Assembly: GCA_017640725.1 (NCBI GenBank)
Contig: JAEPQB010000001.1
Coordinates: 1,488,001 to 1,552,000 of the forward strand
DNA length: 64,000 bases
DNA from: Kordiimonadaceae bacterium
Lineage (GTDB): Bacteria > Pseudomonadota > Alphaproteobacteria > Sphingomonadales > Kordiimonadaceae
Direction of reading: 5' to 3'
The notes beneath the pieces were generated by a model. The model was not told the origin of the DNA and did not search any database. It saw only the letters and a list, made by a program, of their open reading frames with translations. Shown here in pieces: positions 36,066 through 44,887 of the stretch. The position numbers and the translations under genes were made by a program. Position 1 is the first letter of the stretch, and every line of letters starts with the position of its first letter.

Positions 36066-37007
36066 ATGGCACATGGAACGCACGATTATGCAGCCGACGA
36101 GCGAAACGCCAATGTGCTTATCAATATTAACGGCGACCTGGTGCCAAGGGCTGAAGCCACGGTTTCCGTATTTGATAGCGGTTTTGTGCTAGGGGACGGT
36201 GTTTGGGAAGGTCTGCGGGTGCATGGCGGTGTTATCGTGTTCCTGGGCCGCCACTTAAAGCGCCTGTATGAAGGTGCCAAGGCATTGGACATCGACATGG
36301 TGTTGTCGCCAGAGCAGCTTGCCAGCCGTCTGTATGCAACCATTGACGCCAACAATATGGAAGAGGGCGGACATATTCGCCTGATGGTCACGCGCGGCGT
36401 TAAAGCAACGCCCTATCAGGACCCACGCGTGACGATTAGCGAACCCACGATCGTCATCATTCCGGAGTTTAAGTCGCCACTAAAGGAAACTTTGGATGAG
36501 GGCATCAAGCTGTTCACCGTCCATGTGCGCCGAGGTTACCCGGACGTGCAGGATCAGAAGTTGAACTCGCATTCAAAACTCAATTGTATATTGGCTTGTA
36601 TTCAGGCGACCAAAGCTGGCGCCGATGAAGCCCTGATGCTTGACCCGCACGGTTTTGTGGCAACCTGCAACTCCACGCATTTTTTCATTGTTAAAGACGG
36701 AGAGGTTTGGACCTCCACAGGCCAGTTTTGCCTGGGCGGTGTTACCCGGCGGTTGGTTCTTGAAAGCTGCCACGACAATGGCATTCCTGCGTTTGAGAAA
36801 AACTTCAGCCTGACCGATGTGTATAGCGCGGATGAAGCCTTTGTCACCGGCACCTATGCCGGCTTGGTTCCAGTGCACACGATTGATGGGCGAACAATCG
36901 GTGCGAGTGGAAGCCAGTCCAGTTTACCGGGGCCTATGGTTGCCCGGCTGCGCGACGCCTATGCGCAGAAAATCGGCCAAGCAGTGGATGCGGGCCGGGT
37001 CCCGTGA
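36066..37007 (+). CDS. Class IV aminotransferase (BCAT/D-amino-acid-like)
   Basis: A 313-residue PLP enzyme of fold type IV. The N-terminal phrases SVFDSGFVLGDGVWEGLRV and the PLP lysine, probably Lys171 in LNSHSKLNCILACIQA, place it there. The C-terminal family phrase is FCLGGVTRRLVLE. The family's usual glutamate near the pyridine nitrogen, in the phrase G.V.E, appears as Thr200 (GFVATCNSTHFF), which is odd. The ATG at 36066 has GGGGAGA upstream. It overlaps the next gene by 4 bases (GTGA), so the two are translated together. The substrate is unknown. Confidence 0.85.
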   Translation: MAHGTHDYAADERNANVLININGDLVPRAEATVSVFDSGFVLGDGVWEGLRVHGGVIVFLGRHLKRLYEGAKALDIDMVLSPEQLASRLYATIDANNMEEGGHIRLMVTRGVKATPYQDPRVTISEPTIVIIPEFKSPLKETLDEGIKLFTVHVRRGYPDVQDQKLNSHSKLNCILACIQATKAGADEALMLDPHGFVATCNSTHFFIVKDGEVWTSTGQFCLGGVTRRLVLESCHDNGIPAFEKNFSLTDVYSADEAFVTGTYAGLVPVHTIDGRTIGASGSQSSLPGPMVARLRDAYAQKIGQAVDAGRVP

Positions 37008-37744
37008 CTGTGGCGCCGATCAAGCGGCTTGCCATGTGGTCGGGCCCCCGGAACATTTCAACGGCCCTGATGCGGTCCTTTGAAAACCGGCCAGATTGCA
37101 GCGTCGTGGATGAACCGTTTTACGCCTGCTATTTGCACAAAACCGGCCTTGATCACCCGGGTCGTGAAGACGTGTTAGCCAGTCAATCCATTGATGCCGT
37201 GTCGGTCATTCGATCCCTGAACCAGCCACTAGCGCCCGGTATTTCCCTGCAGTATGAAAAGCATATGGCGCACCATTTCCTGCCGGGAATGCCATCTGAT
37301 TGGTTTCAAAGCAGGCATCATTGCATCTTACTGCGTGACCCAGAGGCGGTGATTGCGAGCTACATCAAAACGCGGCCAACGGTTACGCTCGAAGATATCG
37401 GCATATTACAGCTCCAGGGCTTGTTCAAAAAAATAACGAATGAGCGGGGAGAGGCCCCGCTGGTTGTTGATAGTGACGATTTGTTGCAAAACCCTGCTGG
37501 CATGCTTCAGGCGATTTGCAACCATATTGGCATTGAGTTTTTGCCCGCCATGCTGTCCTGGCCTTCGGGGAAACGGGATAGTGACGGTGTTTGGGCACCC
37601 TGGTGGTATGAGCGGGTGGAGGCCTCAACTGGTTTTGAAGTGAGGCCGCCTTTCGACGGCGAATTGGATGCCAAATGGCAGAACATTGCCGAACAGGCCG
37701 CTGATATTCACCAGCAGTTGGCACGCCATAGAATCCGGATTTGA
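37004..37744 (+). CDS. Sulfotransferase-like P-loop protein
   Basis: A 246-residue protein that begins MTVAPIKRLAMWSGPRNIST. The segment WSGPRNISTALMRSFENRPDC (residues about 12-32) is the sulfotransferase-type PAPS 5'-phosphate loop, followed by VVDEPFYACYLH. Further on is HHCILLRDPEAVIASYIKT, which fits the 3'-phosphate site (RDP...S). Its true acceptor is unknown, and the loop may bind another nucleotide. It overlaps the aminotransferase gene by 4 bases, so it probably acts on the same metabolite. See the finding on plant fusion proteins. Confidence 0.75.
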   Translation: MTVAPIKRLAMWSGPRNISTALMRSFENRPDCSVVDEPFYACYLHKTGLDHPGREDVLASQSIDAVSVIRSLNQPLAPGISLQYEKHMAHHFLPGMPSDWFQSRHHCILLRDPEAVIASYIKTRPTVTLEDIGILQLQGLFKKITNERGEAPLVVDSDDLLQNPAGMLQAICNHIGIEFLPAMLSWPSGKRDSDGVWAPWWYERVEASTGFEVRPPFDGELDAKWQNIAEQAADIHQQLARHRIRI

Positions 37745-37749
37745 GAGTT

Positions 37750-39312
37750 TTAAATAAGCTGATCTTCTGCTGCTGCGGTGTCTTTAGACTTTGGGGCGGC
37801 TTCTGGCAGTTCAACCGTCACACTGGTGCCATGCGCTGGGGCTGATCTGATGGTCATACTCCCGCCGAGCAGCTCCAGAAACCGGTTTACGAGGGGTAAA
37901 CCAAGGCCTGTGCCGCCAACATTGTTTTTGCCATGGTGGACTTGTCCAAACGGCTCCAGCGCTTGTTCGATGTCTTCTTTGCTCATGCCGATACCGGTAT
38001 CAGCAACGATTATTTTGTAGCCACCATCAACGATTTCCGACCGCACGGCAACTTGCCCACCGGCGGGCGTGAACTTAATGGCGTTCGATAGCAGGTTCAC
38101 CAATATCTGACGAATAATGCGTTCGTCGCTGATGATCATCGACGATTCGAGTTCTTTCACCAGCCGGATTGACCTGTCGTTGGCCGAGTTTTCGACCATA
38201 TTGACGGACTGTTCGATGATTTCGACTGGGTCCATCGCTTCGGCAAACACTTCCATTTTGCCAGCGTCCAATTTGGAAATGTTGAGAATGTCATTGATGA
38301 CGGTGAGCAAATGTTCGCCGCTCGAGCGAATAATATCCAGATACTCTTTGTTTTTGTCGCCTTGAATTTCGCCGTGCAGTTCCATGCGAACAATCTCAGC
38401 AAAGCCGATAATGGCATTGAGCGGCGTGCGCACTTCATGGCTCATGGAGGCCAGGAATGCCATTTTGGTGCGATCAGCCTGCTTGAGCTCTTCAACTAAC
38501 CGTCTGGCTCTCACGATGAACATGGCCATCGCCAACAGCGCCATGCCCAACAGCAAGATTGCCGGCACGATCAGCTTGCCAAGCAGGTCCGTGCCAGGCG
38601 AAGACGGGGTCCAGGAAAAATGACCGATCGGCTGCTGAACGATGTTTTCGAGCTGATGCCCCTCTGAGGGCACTGTATCGCCGGGCTGAAACTGCAGGTC
38701 AAACAAAGTAATTGCTTCTCCCATGCGAATGGCGTCTTCAGGATCAACCCGTTGAAAAAAAACGATTACTTCGCGTCGGCCCATGGTAATCGGTGGATCG
38801 TAAACTGTGCCGCCAAACGGCTGCACCATGCTGAGGGCGACCATAAACAGGCTGTTTTCGCTGAACACATAGCCTGCACTTGATATGGCATTGTCAAAGT
38901 TTCCGGATTCAAGTTCGCTGATTGCGCGCGCCAATCCATTGTCGAGCATGGCCTGAATGTCCGGTATTTGCTCAAGTTGATCGAACCGATGGCTGATGCT
39001 GTCGTCCGGCTGCACTATGAACCCACCGTCAATATTGTCGAAGCTCCAGACAGCTTCGCCAATGATTGAGTAGATCCAGTCTTCGTTCTCAGCCAAATGG
39101 ATGTTGTCGACGGCGTCATCCCACCAGGCGTTGTCTTCAGCAACGGCGCGCAATCGCTGGGGGCCATTGCTCAGTTGAACCTCAAGCACCGTGCGTTCGT
39201 TCGCCTGGATTTTAACGTCAAAATTTTTGGCCAGGAAAAATGCAATAAGCGCGACAGACAGCAGGCTGACAACCAGAACCAACACCACGGGCCATATGAG
39301 ACGGTATAGCAT
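37750..39312 (-). CDS. CHASE4-domain sensor histidine kinase
   Basis: A 520-residue membrane-bound histidine kinase. One transmembrane helix (about residues 8-28), then an extracytoplasmic CHASE4-type region with the signature NAWWDDAVD (61-69), then a second helix (about 246-267). The HisKA box has the phospho-acceptor His292 (FLASMSHEVRTPLNAIIGF), and the ATPase domain follows (NAIKFTPAGG, DTGIGM, GGTGLGLPL). No receiver domain or adjacent regulator gene is present, so its partner is elsewhere. The start at 39312 is preferred to one at 39372. The 3' end lies 5 bases from that of the convergent gene. Confidence 0.92.
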   Translation of the reverse strand: MLYRLIWPVVLVLVVSLLSVALIAFFLAKNFDVKIQANERTVLEVQLSNGPQRLRAVAEDNAWWDDAVDNIHLAENEDWIYSIIGEAVWSFDNIDGGFIVQPDDSISHRFDQLEQIPDIQAMLDNGLARAISELESGNFDNAISSAGYVFSENSLFMVALSMVQPFGGTVYDPPITMGRREVIVFFQRVDPEDAIRMGEAITLFDLQFQPGDTVPSEGHQLENIVQQPIGHFSWTPSSPGTDLLGKLIVPAILLLGMALLAMAMFIVRARRLVEELKQADRTKMAFLASMSHEVRTPLNAIIGFAEIVRMELHGEIQGDKNKEYLDIIRSSGEHLLTVINDILNISKLDAGKMEVFAEAMDPVEIIEQSVNMVENSANDRSIRLVKELESSMIISDERIIRQILVNLLSNAIKFTPAGGQVAVRSEIVDGGYKIIVADTGIGMSKEDIEQALEPFGQVHHGKNNVGGTGLGLPLVNRFLELLGGSMTIRSAPAHGTSVTVELPEAAPKSKDTAAAEDQLI

Positions 39313-39518
39313 CAGTTGATACCCCCTGCATTCATGGCTCAATAATGCCGCAAAAATGTAAAGGATTTGCAAATTTTGCCCAAATTGAATCTAGGGGTTT
39401 GCGGCTAATGGAATGAAATGGTTAACAAAATTCCTTTAAAGCGTGCAAAACACAACCACAAACTTCATGCTTCAGGTTGACCGATAAAACGAATCCCATT
39501 ACATGGCAGACAATGGAT

Positions 39519-39595
39519 GGTCCCGTAGCTCAGTTGGATAGAGCACCAGATTCCTAATCTGGGGGCCGCAGGTTCGAATCCTGCCGGGATCACCA
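39519..39595 (+). tRNA. tRNA-Arg (anticodon CCT)
   Basis: A complete cloverleaf of 77 bases including an encoded CCA. The acceptor arms are ggtcccg and cgggatc, the D arm begins gctcagttgg, the anticodon stem is ccaga/tctgg with loop ttcctaa (anticodon CCT, for AGG codons), and the T arm is gcagg-ttcgaat-cctgc. A terminator follows it at once. Its 3' 19 bases are repeated further downstream. Confidence 0.97.
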
Positions 39596-39601
39596 AACTA
39601 G

Positions 39602-39627
39602 AACCGGACCTCGGTGTCCGGTTTTTT
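39602..39627 (+). terminator. Intrinsic terminator of the tRNA-Arg gene
   Basis: aaccggac (39602-39609) pairs with gtccggtt (39616-39623), followed by T residues to 39627. It starts 7 bases after the tRNA. Confidence 0.88.
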
Positions 39628-39705
39628 GTTTGGTCTTCTCAGGAATGATTGCACCCGTTCGCTTGCGAGCCTGCCGAGCAGACGGAGGAGCATCGCGACG
39701 ACGAC

Positions 39706-39724
39706 AATCCTGCCGGGATCACCA
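39706..39724 (+). repeat. Direct repeat of the 3' end of tRNA-Arg (att-like)
   Basis: aatcctgccgggatcacca at 39706-39724 is identical to bases 39577-39595, the 3' end of the tRNA with CCA. The match stops sharply on both sides. Such partial tRNA ends are typical of sites made by tyrosine-integrase elements. Only 110 bases lie between the copies, so any inserted element is gone or the copy is a relic. Confidence 0.8.
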
Positions 39725-39753
39725 GCCACCCTCAGCGGACCCATCCACTGTAT

Positions 39754-40896
39754 CTACTCAGTGCCCTCGCCAATATAGCGGCTGATCCTGTCGAACAGGT
39801 CTTTCATCGCGGCACCGGTTTCCGGCAGGTCTTCGCGCGGTAGGTCCAGGTGGTTGATCGGGATTTCCTGGTAGTATTGTTCAAAAACCGGCTTCACAAT
39901 TTCATAGGCGAAATTGGGGATTTTGCGGCCTTTGCGAAATTCTGCGATGGGGATTTCCGCTTCAATAATACCGTCTTTGTCCTTGGTGGGTTCCTTCGCC
40001 AGAATTTTCCCCTTGTTATCAACGATGATCGACTCGCCCGCGGAATAGTTGGGATTAAGCGGCAGGGCAAAATTCGACATGGCCGAATAATAATTGTTGG
40101 TGAACGCCGTATAGGTCACGTCAGCTTCATCAAACAAGGTCGCTGTCCGCAGCATAATTTCAGTGCCCCGCATGGCAAATGCCGCGAAGATGAACGGATC
40201 AAATTGCACGGTGCTCACGGCGATGTTGCCAAACTCGGTTTGTAGAACAGGAAACTCTTCTTCCATGCCATACATGGCGCGGTATTTGTCGCGCACCGCC
40301 TCAATGGTTGTTGTGGTGATTTCCCGGTCAGCATACAGGCGTTTGATATTGCGTGATTTCCAGAATTTTTTAACAATTTCGCCCTCGCGGTTAATGACCG
40401 TATTGATGCTGAGGATGTGGCCGGGCCAATCCGGGTCCACCGCATAACTGCCAAAAATCAGGTAGGTGTCGCAGGCTTTGGCCACTTTGCCCAGCCGGTC
40501 TGTTTCCGGGCCCGGAATTTGCACGGTATAGGGCAGCTTTTCCGTGCGCGAGCCAGAGGAATAGCCGGTCAGCGGGAACTCATGATACAAAAGAATGTCG
40601 GGCTTTTTACCTCTGGTGCAGGCGTCGTTCGCCATCTTTTCCATATGGGCCAGATTAAAATCCAGGCCTTCCTCGATGGAAGGAAACGATTTCAGGGAAT
40701 TCACCCCTGTTTGAATGACCTTCAGGACAACAACATCCTTTTCAAGGGGCACAGTAGGGTAGGAACCATCCGGCTGCACCAGCACCGGTTCCGCTGATGT
40801 ATTCTGCGCTGTACTTTCACCGCCTGCCATCGATAACCCCAGCAGGAATGCAGCCCCCGCAGCAAGGCCGATTGTCGCCATCATTGTTGTTTTCAT
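39754..40896 (-). CDS. Exported nitrilase-fold protein lacking the catalytic cysteine
   Basis: A 380-residue exported protein. Residues 1-31 form a signal peptide with a hydrophobic core (ATIGLAAGAAFLLGLSMAGG). The body resembles the carbon-nitrogen hydrolase family: Glu106 in LLYHEFPLTGY and Lys180 (or 177) in VKKFWKSRN are the Glu and Lys of the triad. The nucleophile region, normally GV..C.D, reads FGNIAVSTVQFD (222-233), with Val230 or Gln231 where Cys should be, and no cysteine nearby. It is probably not an ordinary nitrilase. GGAGG precedes the ATG. It is divergent to the autotransporter gene. Confidence 0.78.
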   Translation of the reverse strand: MKTTMMATIGLAAGAAFLLGLSMAGGESTAQNTSAEPVLVQPDGSYPTVPLEKDVVVLKVIQTGVNSLKSFPSIEEGLDFNLAHMEKMANDACTRGKKPDILLYHEFPLTGYSSGSRTEKLPYTVQIPGPETDRLGKVAKACDTYLIFGSYAVDPDWPGHILSINTVINREGEIVKKFWKSRNIKRLYADREITTTTIEAVRDKYRAMYGMEEEFPVLQTEFGNIAVSTVQFDPFIFAAFAMRGTEIMLRTATLFDEADVTYTAFTNNYYSAMSNFALPLNPNYSAGESIIVDNKGKILAKEPTKDKDGIIEAEIPIAEFRKGRKIPNFAYEIVKPVFEQYYQEIPINHLDLPREDLPETGAAMKDLFDRISRYIGEGTE

Positions 40897-41047
40897 GAGC
40901 CATCCTCCCTCTGTTCAGAATGCATTATTGGTCAGTGGGCGGTTGCGCTTCATTGACGTACATCAGCAACGTTGTTTGATCTTTGCCGCACCCCTGCCAC
41001 ATTTTGTTCAAAAAACTAGTTGCAAAGACGGAGGACGGCTGATTTCA

Positions 41048-44000
41048 ATGCGTACCAGATCAGTCGACAGCAAAATGGATCCAGATTGTATGTTTACCCC
41101 ATCAAACACCGTCGGGCGGGCACGCCGACCGGTTGTTGCATGTCTATTGGCGGGTGCCGCCGCAATTGCTCTGGCGCAAGGCGCGAACGCGCAAGACGCA
41201 GAAATTGACCAGGACAGAGAAACCGCCGCGACCACCTCTGAATTTTTGGGGGTTGACCCTGGTGTATTGGCGCTGTTGGACGGTGTGACCCTGAGCGCGC
41301 CAACCGGCCCTGTTCTTACTGTTGATGGACCGCACTCTCTAACGCTCTCTGGCACCATTCAGGGACTGGATGCCACGTCGAGCATTGGTGTGCTTGTCGA
41401 TACAGATCTTGCAGGCCCATCGGGCATTACCCTGGATGGGTCCATTATCCTCAATGGACCAGACGGGTTTGAGCTCGATTTGGGCCTTGAAGGCACCAAC
41501 ACAGGCATATTGATTGAAGGGGACGCCGCGTTTGTTGGTGACCTGACCCTGGGCGACACCGCCAGCATTAATATTTTTGGGGCAGGCAGCACCGGTATCC
41601 TGATCAACAGCCCGTTCGAAGGTGACATCGCCATCGACGGCGACATTACAATGTTCGGCAATCGGGCATCGGCGTTTACGCTCAATGGCCCTTTGACAGG
41701 TGATTTGTCTATCCTTGGTTCGCTGACTTCGACAAACCCTGACGGCGCAGGGGCTCTCATCAATGGCCCGATTTCTGGTGCTTTTGTGTTTGAGGGTGTC
41801 ATCCAGGCGGGTGAAACCATTACCTTTGACGACGATGGCAACACTATTGATGCCGTCCCGGGCATTGCAGCTATCCAGGTGACTGAGTCTATTGGCGCTG
41901 GTGTGCTGTTGCAGGGTGTGGGTGTTGAATTCACCGAAGATGGTGATGGTGACGACTCGACCACGCTGAGGGATTCTGTCATTTCCACCAACGGCGGCAC
42001 AACCGCCGTCAGCATCGTTAACCAGTCGGAAGGCAGCGACCTCACAATCGGCTTGGTCGATGGCCTTGATTATGGGTTTGTGCATCGCGGCAACATTGAT
42101 ATTGATAGCGACTCTGCTGGCCTGTCGTCAGTCGGGGTCGACGTCAGCGGTTTTTCCGCAACGGCGCGAACCATCCTTGAAGGTGGTATCCATTTCGACA
42201 CCGGCATTCTGGCCGTCAATGTGGTTGACGCAGACGCGACCGGTGTCCGGGTTGGCAATTTTGCAAGCGTGCCTGAACTGTTGAACCGAGGCACAATTTT
42301 GGCCGAAGTCGGCGTGTCCACAACCACAGACGACGATGGCAACACGGTCTTTGGTCCCGGTGGCGATGCAATTGCAGTGCTTGTTGACGAAAATGGCTCG
42401 CTAACCTCTATTGTGAATACAAATGCGATTTTGGCCGGTGCTGGTAACGCAAACACTGACGCCATCGGCATTCTTGACCGGTCTGGTACCCTCAATAGCA
42501 TTCGCAACGAAGGCACCATTCTGGTTGACCGATCGAACCCCGATGACCTTGATGTAACAGGCTTGACCGCCGCAATTGACGTGAGCGCAAACACCAGCGG
42601 CGTAACACTCTTTAACAGTGGTACAATCGCCGGCGACATTTTGCTGGGCTCGGGTGACGACACTGTCACCTTTGAAGACGGCATCCTGGCTGGCAACATT
42701 GACTTCGGCCTCGGCGCAAACAGCTTTAACCTGAACGGTGCGTCAGAATTCACAGGCTCAATCAGTCATGGTGGCACCCTTGATCTGTTCGTTTCTGGCG
42801 CAGACCTGGAACTGGGCTTGGATCAAGACTTGAATGTGACCAGCGCCCGCTTTGAAAACGGCTCCACCATCAGCATTTTTGTGGACCCTCAAAATGCGGT
42901 TCAAGGTCAGTTTATCGCGTCGGATACAGTGTTCATCGCGGGTGATACTCAAATCGATCCGGACGTGACCTCGTTCGTGTTTGAGGAGACCACATACGAA
43001 TTCCTGACATCAGGCGGCCTGACCGTTGATACTGTTGATTTGGATTCGCTGCTTACCGAGGCACCCTTCATTTATCAGACCCAGCTGGGTTACTCAGGTG
43101 ATGCCTCCAACAACCTGGCCCTGACCATCCGGCCGAAAACGGCAGACGAACTGGCGCTCGACCCGAACGCTACCATCCTCTACGAGCATTTTCTGGACAC
43201 GGCGCTTGACCCAAATGACCAGATCGAAAACGCTTTAACAGGCCTCACAACCAGAGACGCCACAAATGACGCCTTCACCAGCCTTGTGGGCGATGCGTCC
43301 TCGGCGTCAATGGATTTGGCGGCCATCATCAGTGATGTGCAACAATCCCGTTTGCGAGACAATCTGGCTGGCTTTATTCGCCGTTCGGGCCGGGATCAGG
43401 CTTTCTGGGCGCAGCAGGTGGCAACGTATGCGAATGCAAATTCTTCAAGCGAAGACGAATGGAATGCAAGCTACCTAAGTGTTGGTGTTGCTGTTGGTGC
43501 AGACCTGTTCGCTGACGAGAATTTCGCCTGGGGTGTTCAAGGGGGATTCTTGCTCTCTGGCGTCAACCGGGACCGCGGCTTTGGTGACGAACTATCGGTC
43601 TTTTCACCGTTTGTTGGTGCCTACGCAATGCTGAACAATGGCGGCCTGTATGGCGGCATCAATGCGACAGCAACCTATCACAACCTCGACCGTGAGCGCG
43701 TGGTGGCGGTTGGAGCAACCGCGCTCGAAGCGGTCAGTGACACGACCGCCTGGCAGTTTGAAGGAACAGTGACAGCCGGTTATCAATTAACCGCGGGCAA
43801 ATTTACTCTGCGCCCAGAAGTTGGGGTCTCAGGCACCAGCTACAGCGAAGGGGGCTACGAGGAAGACGGCGCCGTTTCTGCAAACCTGCGCGTTGGTTCG
43901 CGCAGCATGTCTCGCGTGGACGGGTTCGCCAGCATCACAGCCGGTTATGACTTCACATGGAGCGAAGGCGAGGTGCCCACCATCCTGCGCCCAGAACTGT

Positions 44001-44239
44001 TTGCGCAGTATCAAACTTTGCTTATTGGCGGTGACCCCGGCACGGTGCAGCTTGGTTTTCTCGCGACAGACACAACCACCACTTTCGCCATTGATGAAAT
44101 TGGTGACAGCGTAAAAGCTGCGGGCGTTGCCTTCCATCTGTTTGGCCAAGGCACTGCAGCTGCCATGCGCTATACCTACCGCGAGCGAGACTTTTTCAAC
44201 TCCCACGAAGCGTCACTGAATTTCAGGCTGAGTTTCTGA
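41048..44239 (+). CDS. Autotransporter outer membrane protein
   Basis: A type V secretion protein of about 1063 residues. A signal peptide with an extended N-region is followed by a passenger of about 700 residues full of repeating glycine/asparagine-rich beta-helix phrases (GILIEGDAAFVGDLTLG, GTNTGILI, GSGDDTVTFEDG). The last 280 or so residues form the autotransporter barrel (FWAQQVATYANANSS ... AGYDFTWSEGE) ending in a terminal phenylalanine (SLNFRLSF), as barrel proteins require. The passenger's ligand is unknown. The start at 41048 has only a distant GGAGGA (about 41028), so ATGs at 41075 and 41090 remain possible. Confidence 0.92.
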   Translation: MRTRSVDSKMDPDCMFTPSNTVGRARRPVVACLLAGAAAIALAQGANAQDAEIDQDRETAATTSEFLGVDPGVLALLDGVTLSAPTGPVLTVDGPHSLTLSGTIQGLDATSSIGVLVDTDLAGPSGITLDGSIILNGPDGFELDLGLEGTNTGILIEGDAAFVGDLTLGDTASINIFGAGSTGILINSPFEGDIAIDGDITMFGNRASAFTLNGPLTGDLSILGSLTSTNPDGAGALINGPISGAFVFEGVIQAGETITFDDDGNTIDAVPGIAAIQVTESIGAGVLLQGVGVEFTEDGDGDDSTTLRDSVISTNGGTTAVSIVNQSEGSDLTIGLVDGLDYGFVHRGNIDIDSDSAGLSSVGVDVSGFSATARTILEGGIHFDTGILAVNVVDADATGVRVGNFASVPELLNRGTILAEVGVSTTTDDDGNTVFGPGGDAIAVLVDENGSLTSIVNTNAILAGAGNANTDAIGILDRSGTLNSIRNEGTILVDRSNPDDLDVTGLTAAIDVSANTSGVTLFNSGTIAGDILLGSGDDTVTFEDGILAGNIDFGLGANSFNLNGASEFTGSISHGGTLDLFVSGADLELGLDQDLNVTSARFENGSTISIFVDPQNAVQGQFIASDTVFIAGDTQIDPDVTSFVFEETTYEFLTSGGLTVDTVDLDSLLTEAPFIYQTQLGYSGDASNNLALTIRPKTADELALDPNATILYEHFLDTALDPNDQIENALTGLTTRDATNDAFTSLVGDASSASMDLAAIISDVQQSRLRDNLAGFIRRSGRDQAFWAQQVATYANANSSSEDEWNASYLSVGVAVGADLFADENFAWGVQGGFLLSGVNRDRGFGDELSVFSPFVGAYAMLNNGGLYGGINATATYHNLDRERVVAVGATALEAVSDTTAWQFEGTVTAGYQLTAGKFTLRPEVGVSGTSYSEGGYEEDGAVSANLRVGSRSMSRVDGFASITAGYDFTWSEGEVPTILRPELFAQYQTLLIGGDPGTVQLGFLATDTTTTFAIDEIGDSVKAAGVAFHLFGQGTAAAMRYTYRERDFFNSHEASLNFRLSF

Positions 44240-44243
44240 TCTG

Positions 44244-44305
44244 AAAAAGAAAAGTGGCCGACGAGCGCGAGGAGGAGGAAATCAAGGGGATAACTCGCCG
44301 GCCAC
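44244..44305 (-). terminator. Terminator for the small secreted protein gene
   Basis: gtggccgacgag (44254-44265) and ctcgccggccac (44294-44305) form a long stem with one mismatch and a 28-base loop. The A-rich bases 44244-44253 give a T-tract on the minus strand, so it ends transcription of the gene at 44377-44763. Confidence 0.55.
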
Positions 44306-44376
44306 ATAAAGGTCCTTCTGGGGGAATGAAACAGAAGGTATGGGTTTGGGGGTTTCGAAACGTTTGGGTTCGTCGG

Positions 44377-44763
44377 TTATTTGTTTGAGTTCAGTTTGAA
44401 GTCAGCAATCAAAGACCGGTCCCGATCAAAGGCAATGTCATTGCGCTCTTTCAAGCCATCACTCAAACCAGCTGCCAGTGGCAGGAAGTTCTTCTGATCA
44501 AATGAAACGCTAAAGATTGTGCGGGGCTGCAATTCTTCGTGCACTTTAAACGCTGGGTTCAACCGGTAGCGGTTACCGCTCGTGTCTTTCTCAACAAAGG
44601 CAGGGTTATAGTCTGCCGTTTTCACAAGACCTGAAAAGTCACCCAACTTTGCCGCGGTGCCGGTGTCGGCTGCGCCGCTTGGCAGTGTGATGATCACGGC
44701 AGCCATTGCTGCTGTTGCGGTGAAGATTGTGTTGCGAACGATGTTCAAAGTTTTCTGTGTCAT
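44377..44763 (-). CDS. Small exported protein of unknown function
   Basis: A 128-residue exported protein. The ATG at 44763 follows GGAGCC and starts a signal peptide (TIFTATAAMAAVIITLPSGAA). The mature part, about 90 residues, has no cysteine and no family I recognise; it ends with DRDRSLIADFKLNSNK. It lies divergent to the LysR gene with 120 bases between starts, so it is a likely regulatory target of LysR. Confidence 0.72.
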   Translation of the reverse strand: MTQKTLNIVRNTIFTATAAMAAVIITLPSGAADTGTAAKLGDFSGLVKTADYNPAFVEKDTSGNRYRLNPAFKVHEELQPRTIFSVSFDQKNFLPLAAGLSDGLKERNDIAFDRDRSLIADFKLNSNK

Positions 44764-44887
44764 TTTCAGGCTCCTGCCGCCCCTTGCGGCGTTTGCGTTT
44801 CTGTCATGAACAGGATATGGGAAGATTATTGAAAACAATAAGTGGAATTTAATCGTTTCTTTATCCACTTTGTGTCATGAATAAGAA

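Noticed and set aside
41339-42753. Long antisense frames (up to 248 codons) inside the autotransporter gene
   Set aside because: They arise from the biased codon pattern of the repetitive passenger; the plus-strand frame continues through with clear family features.
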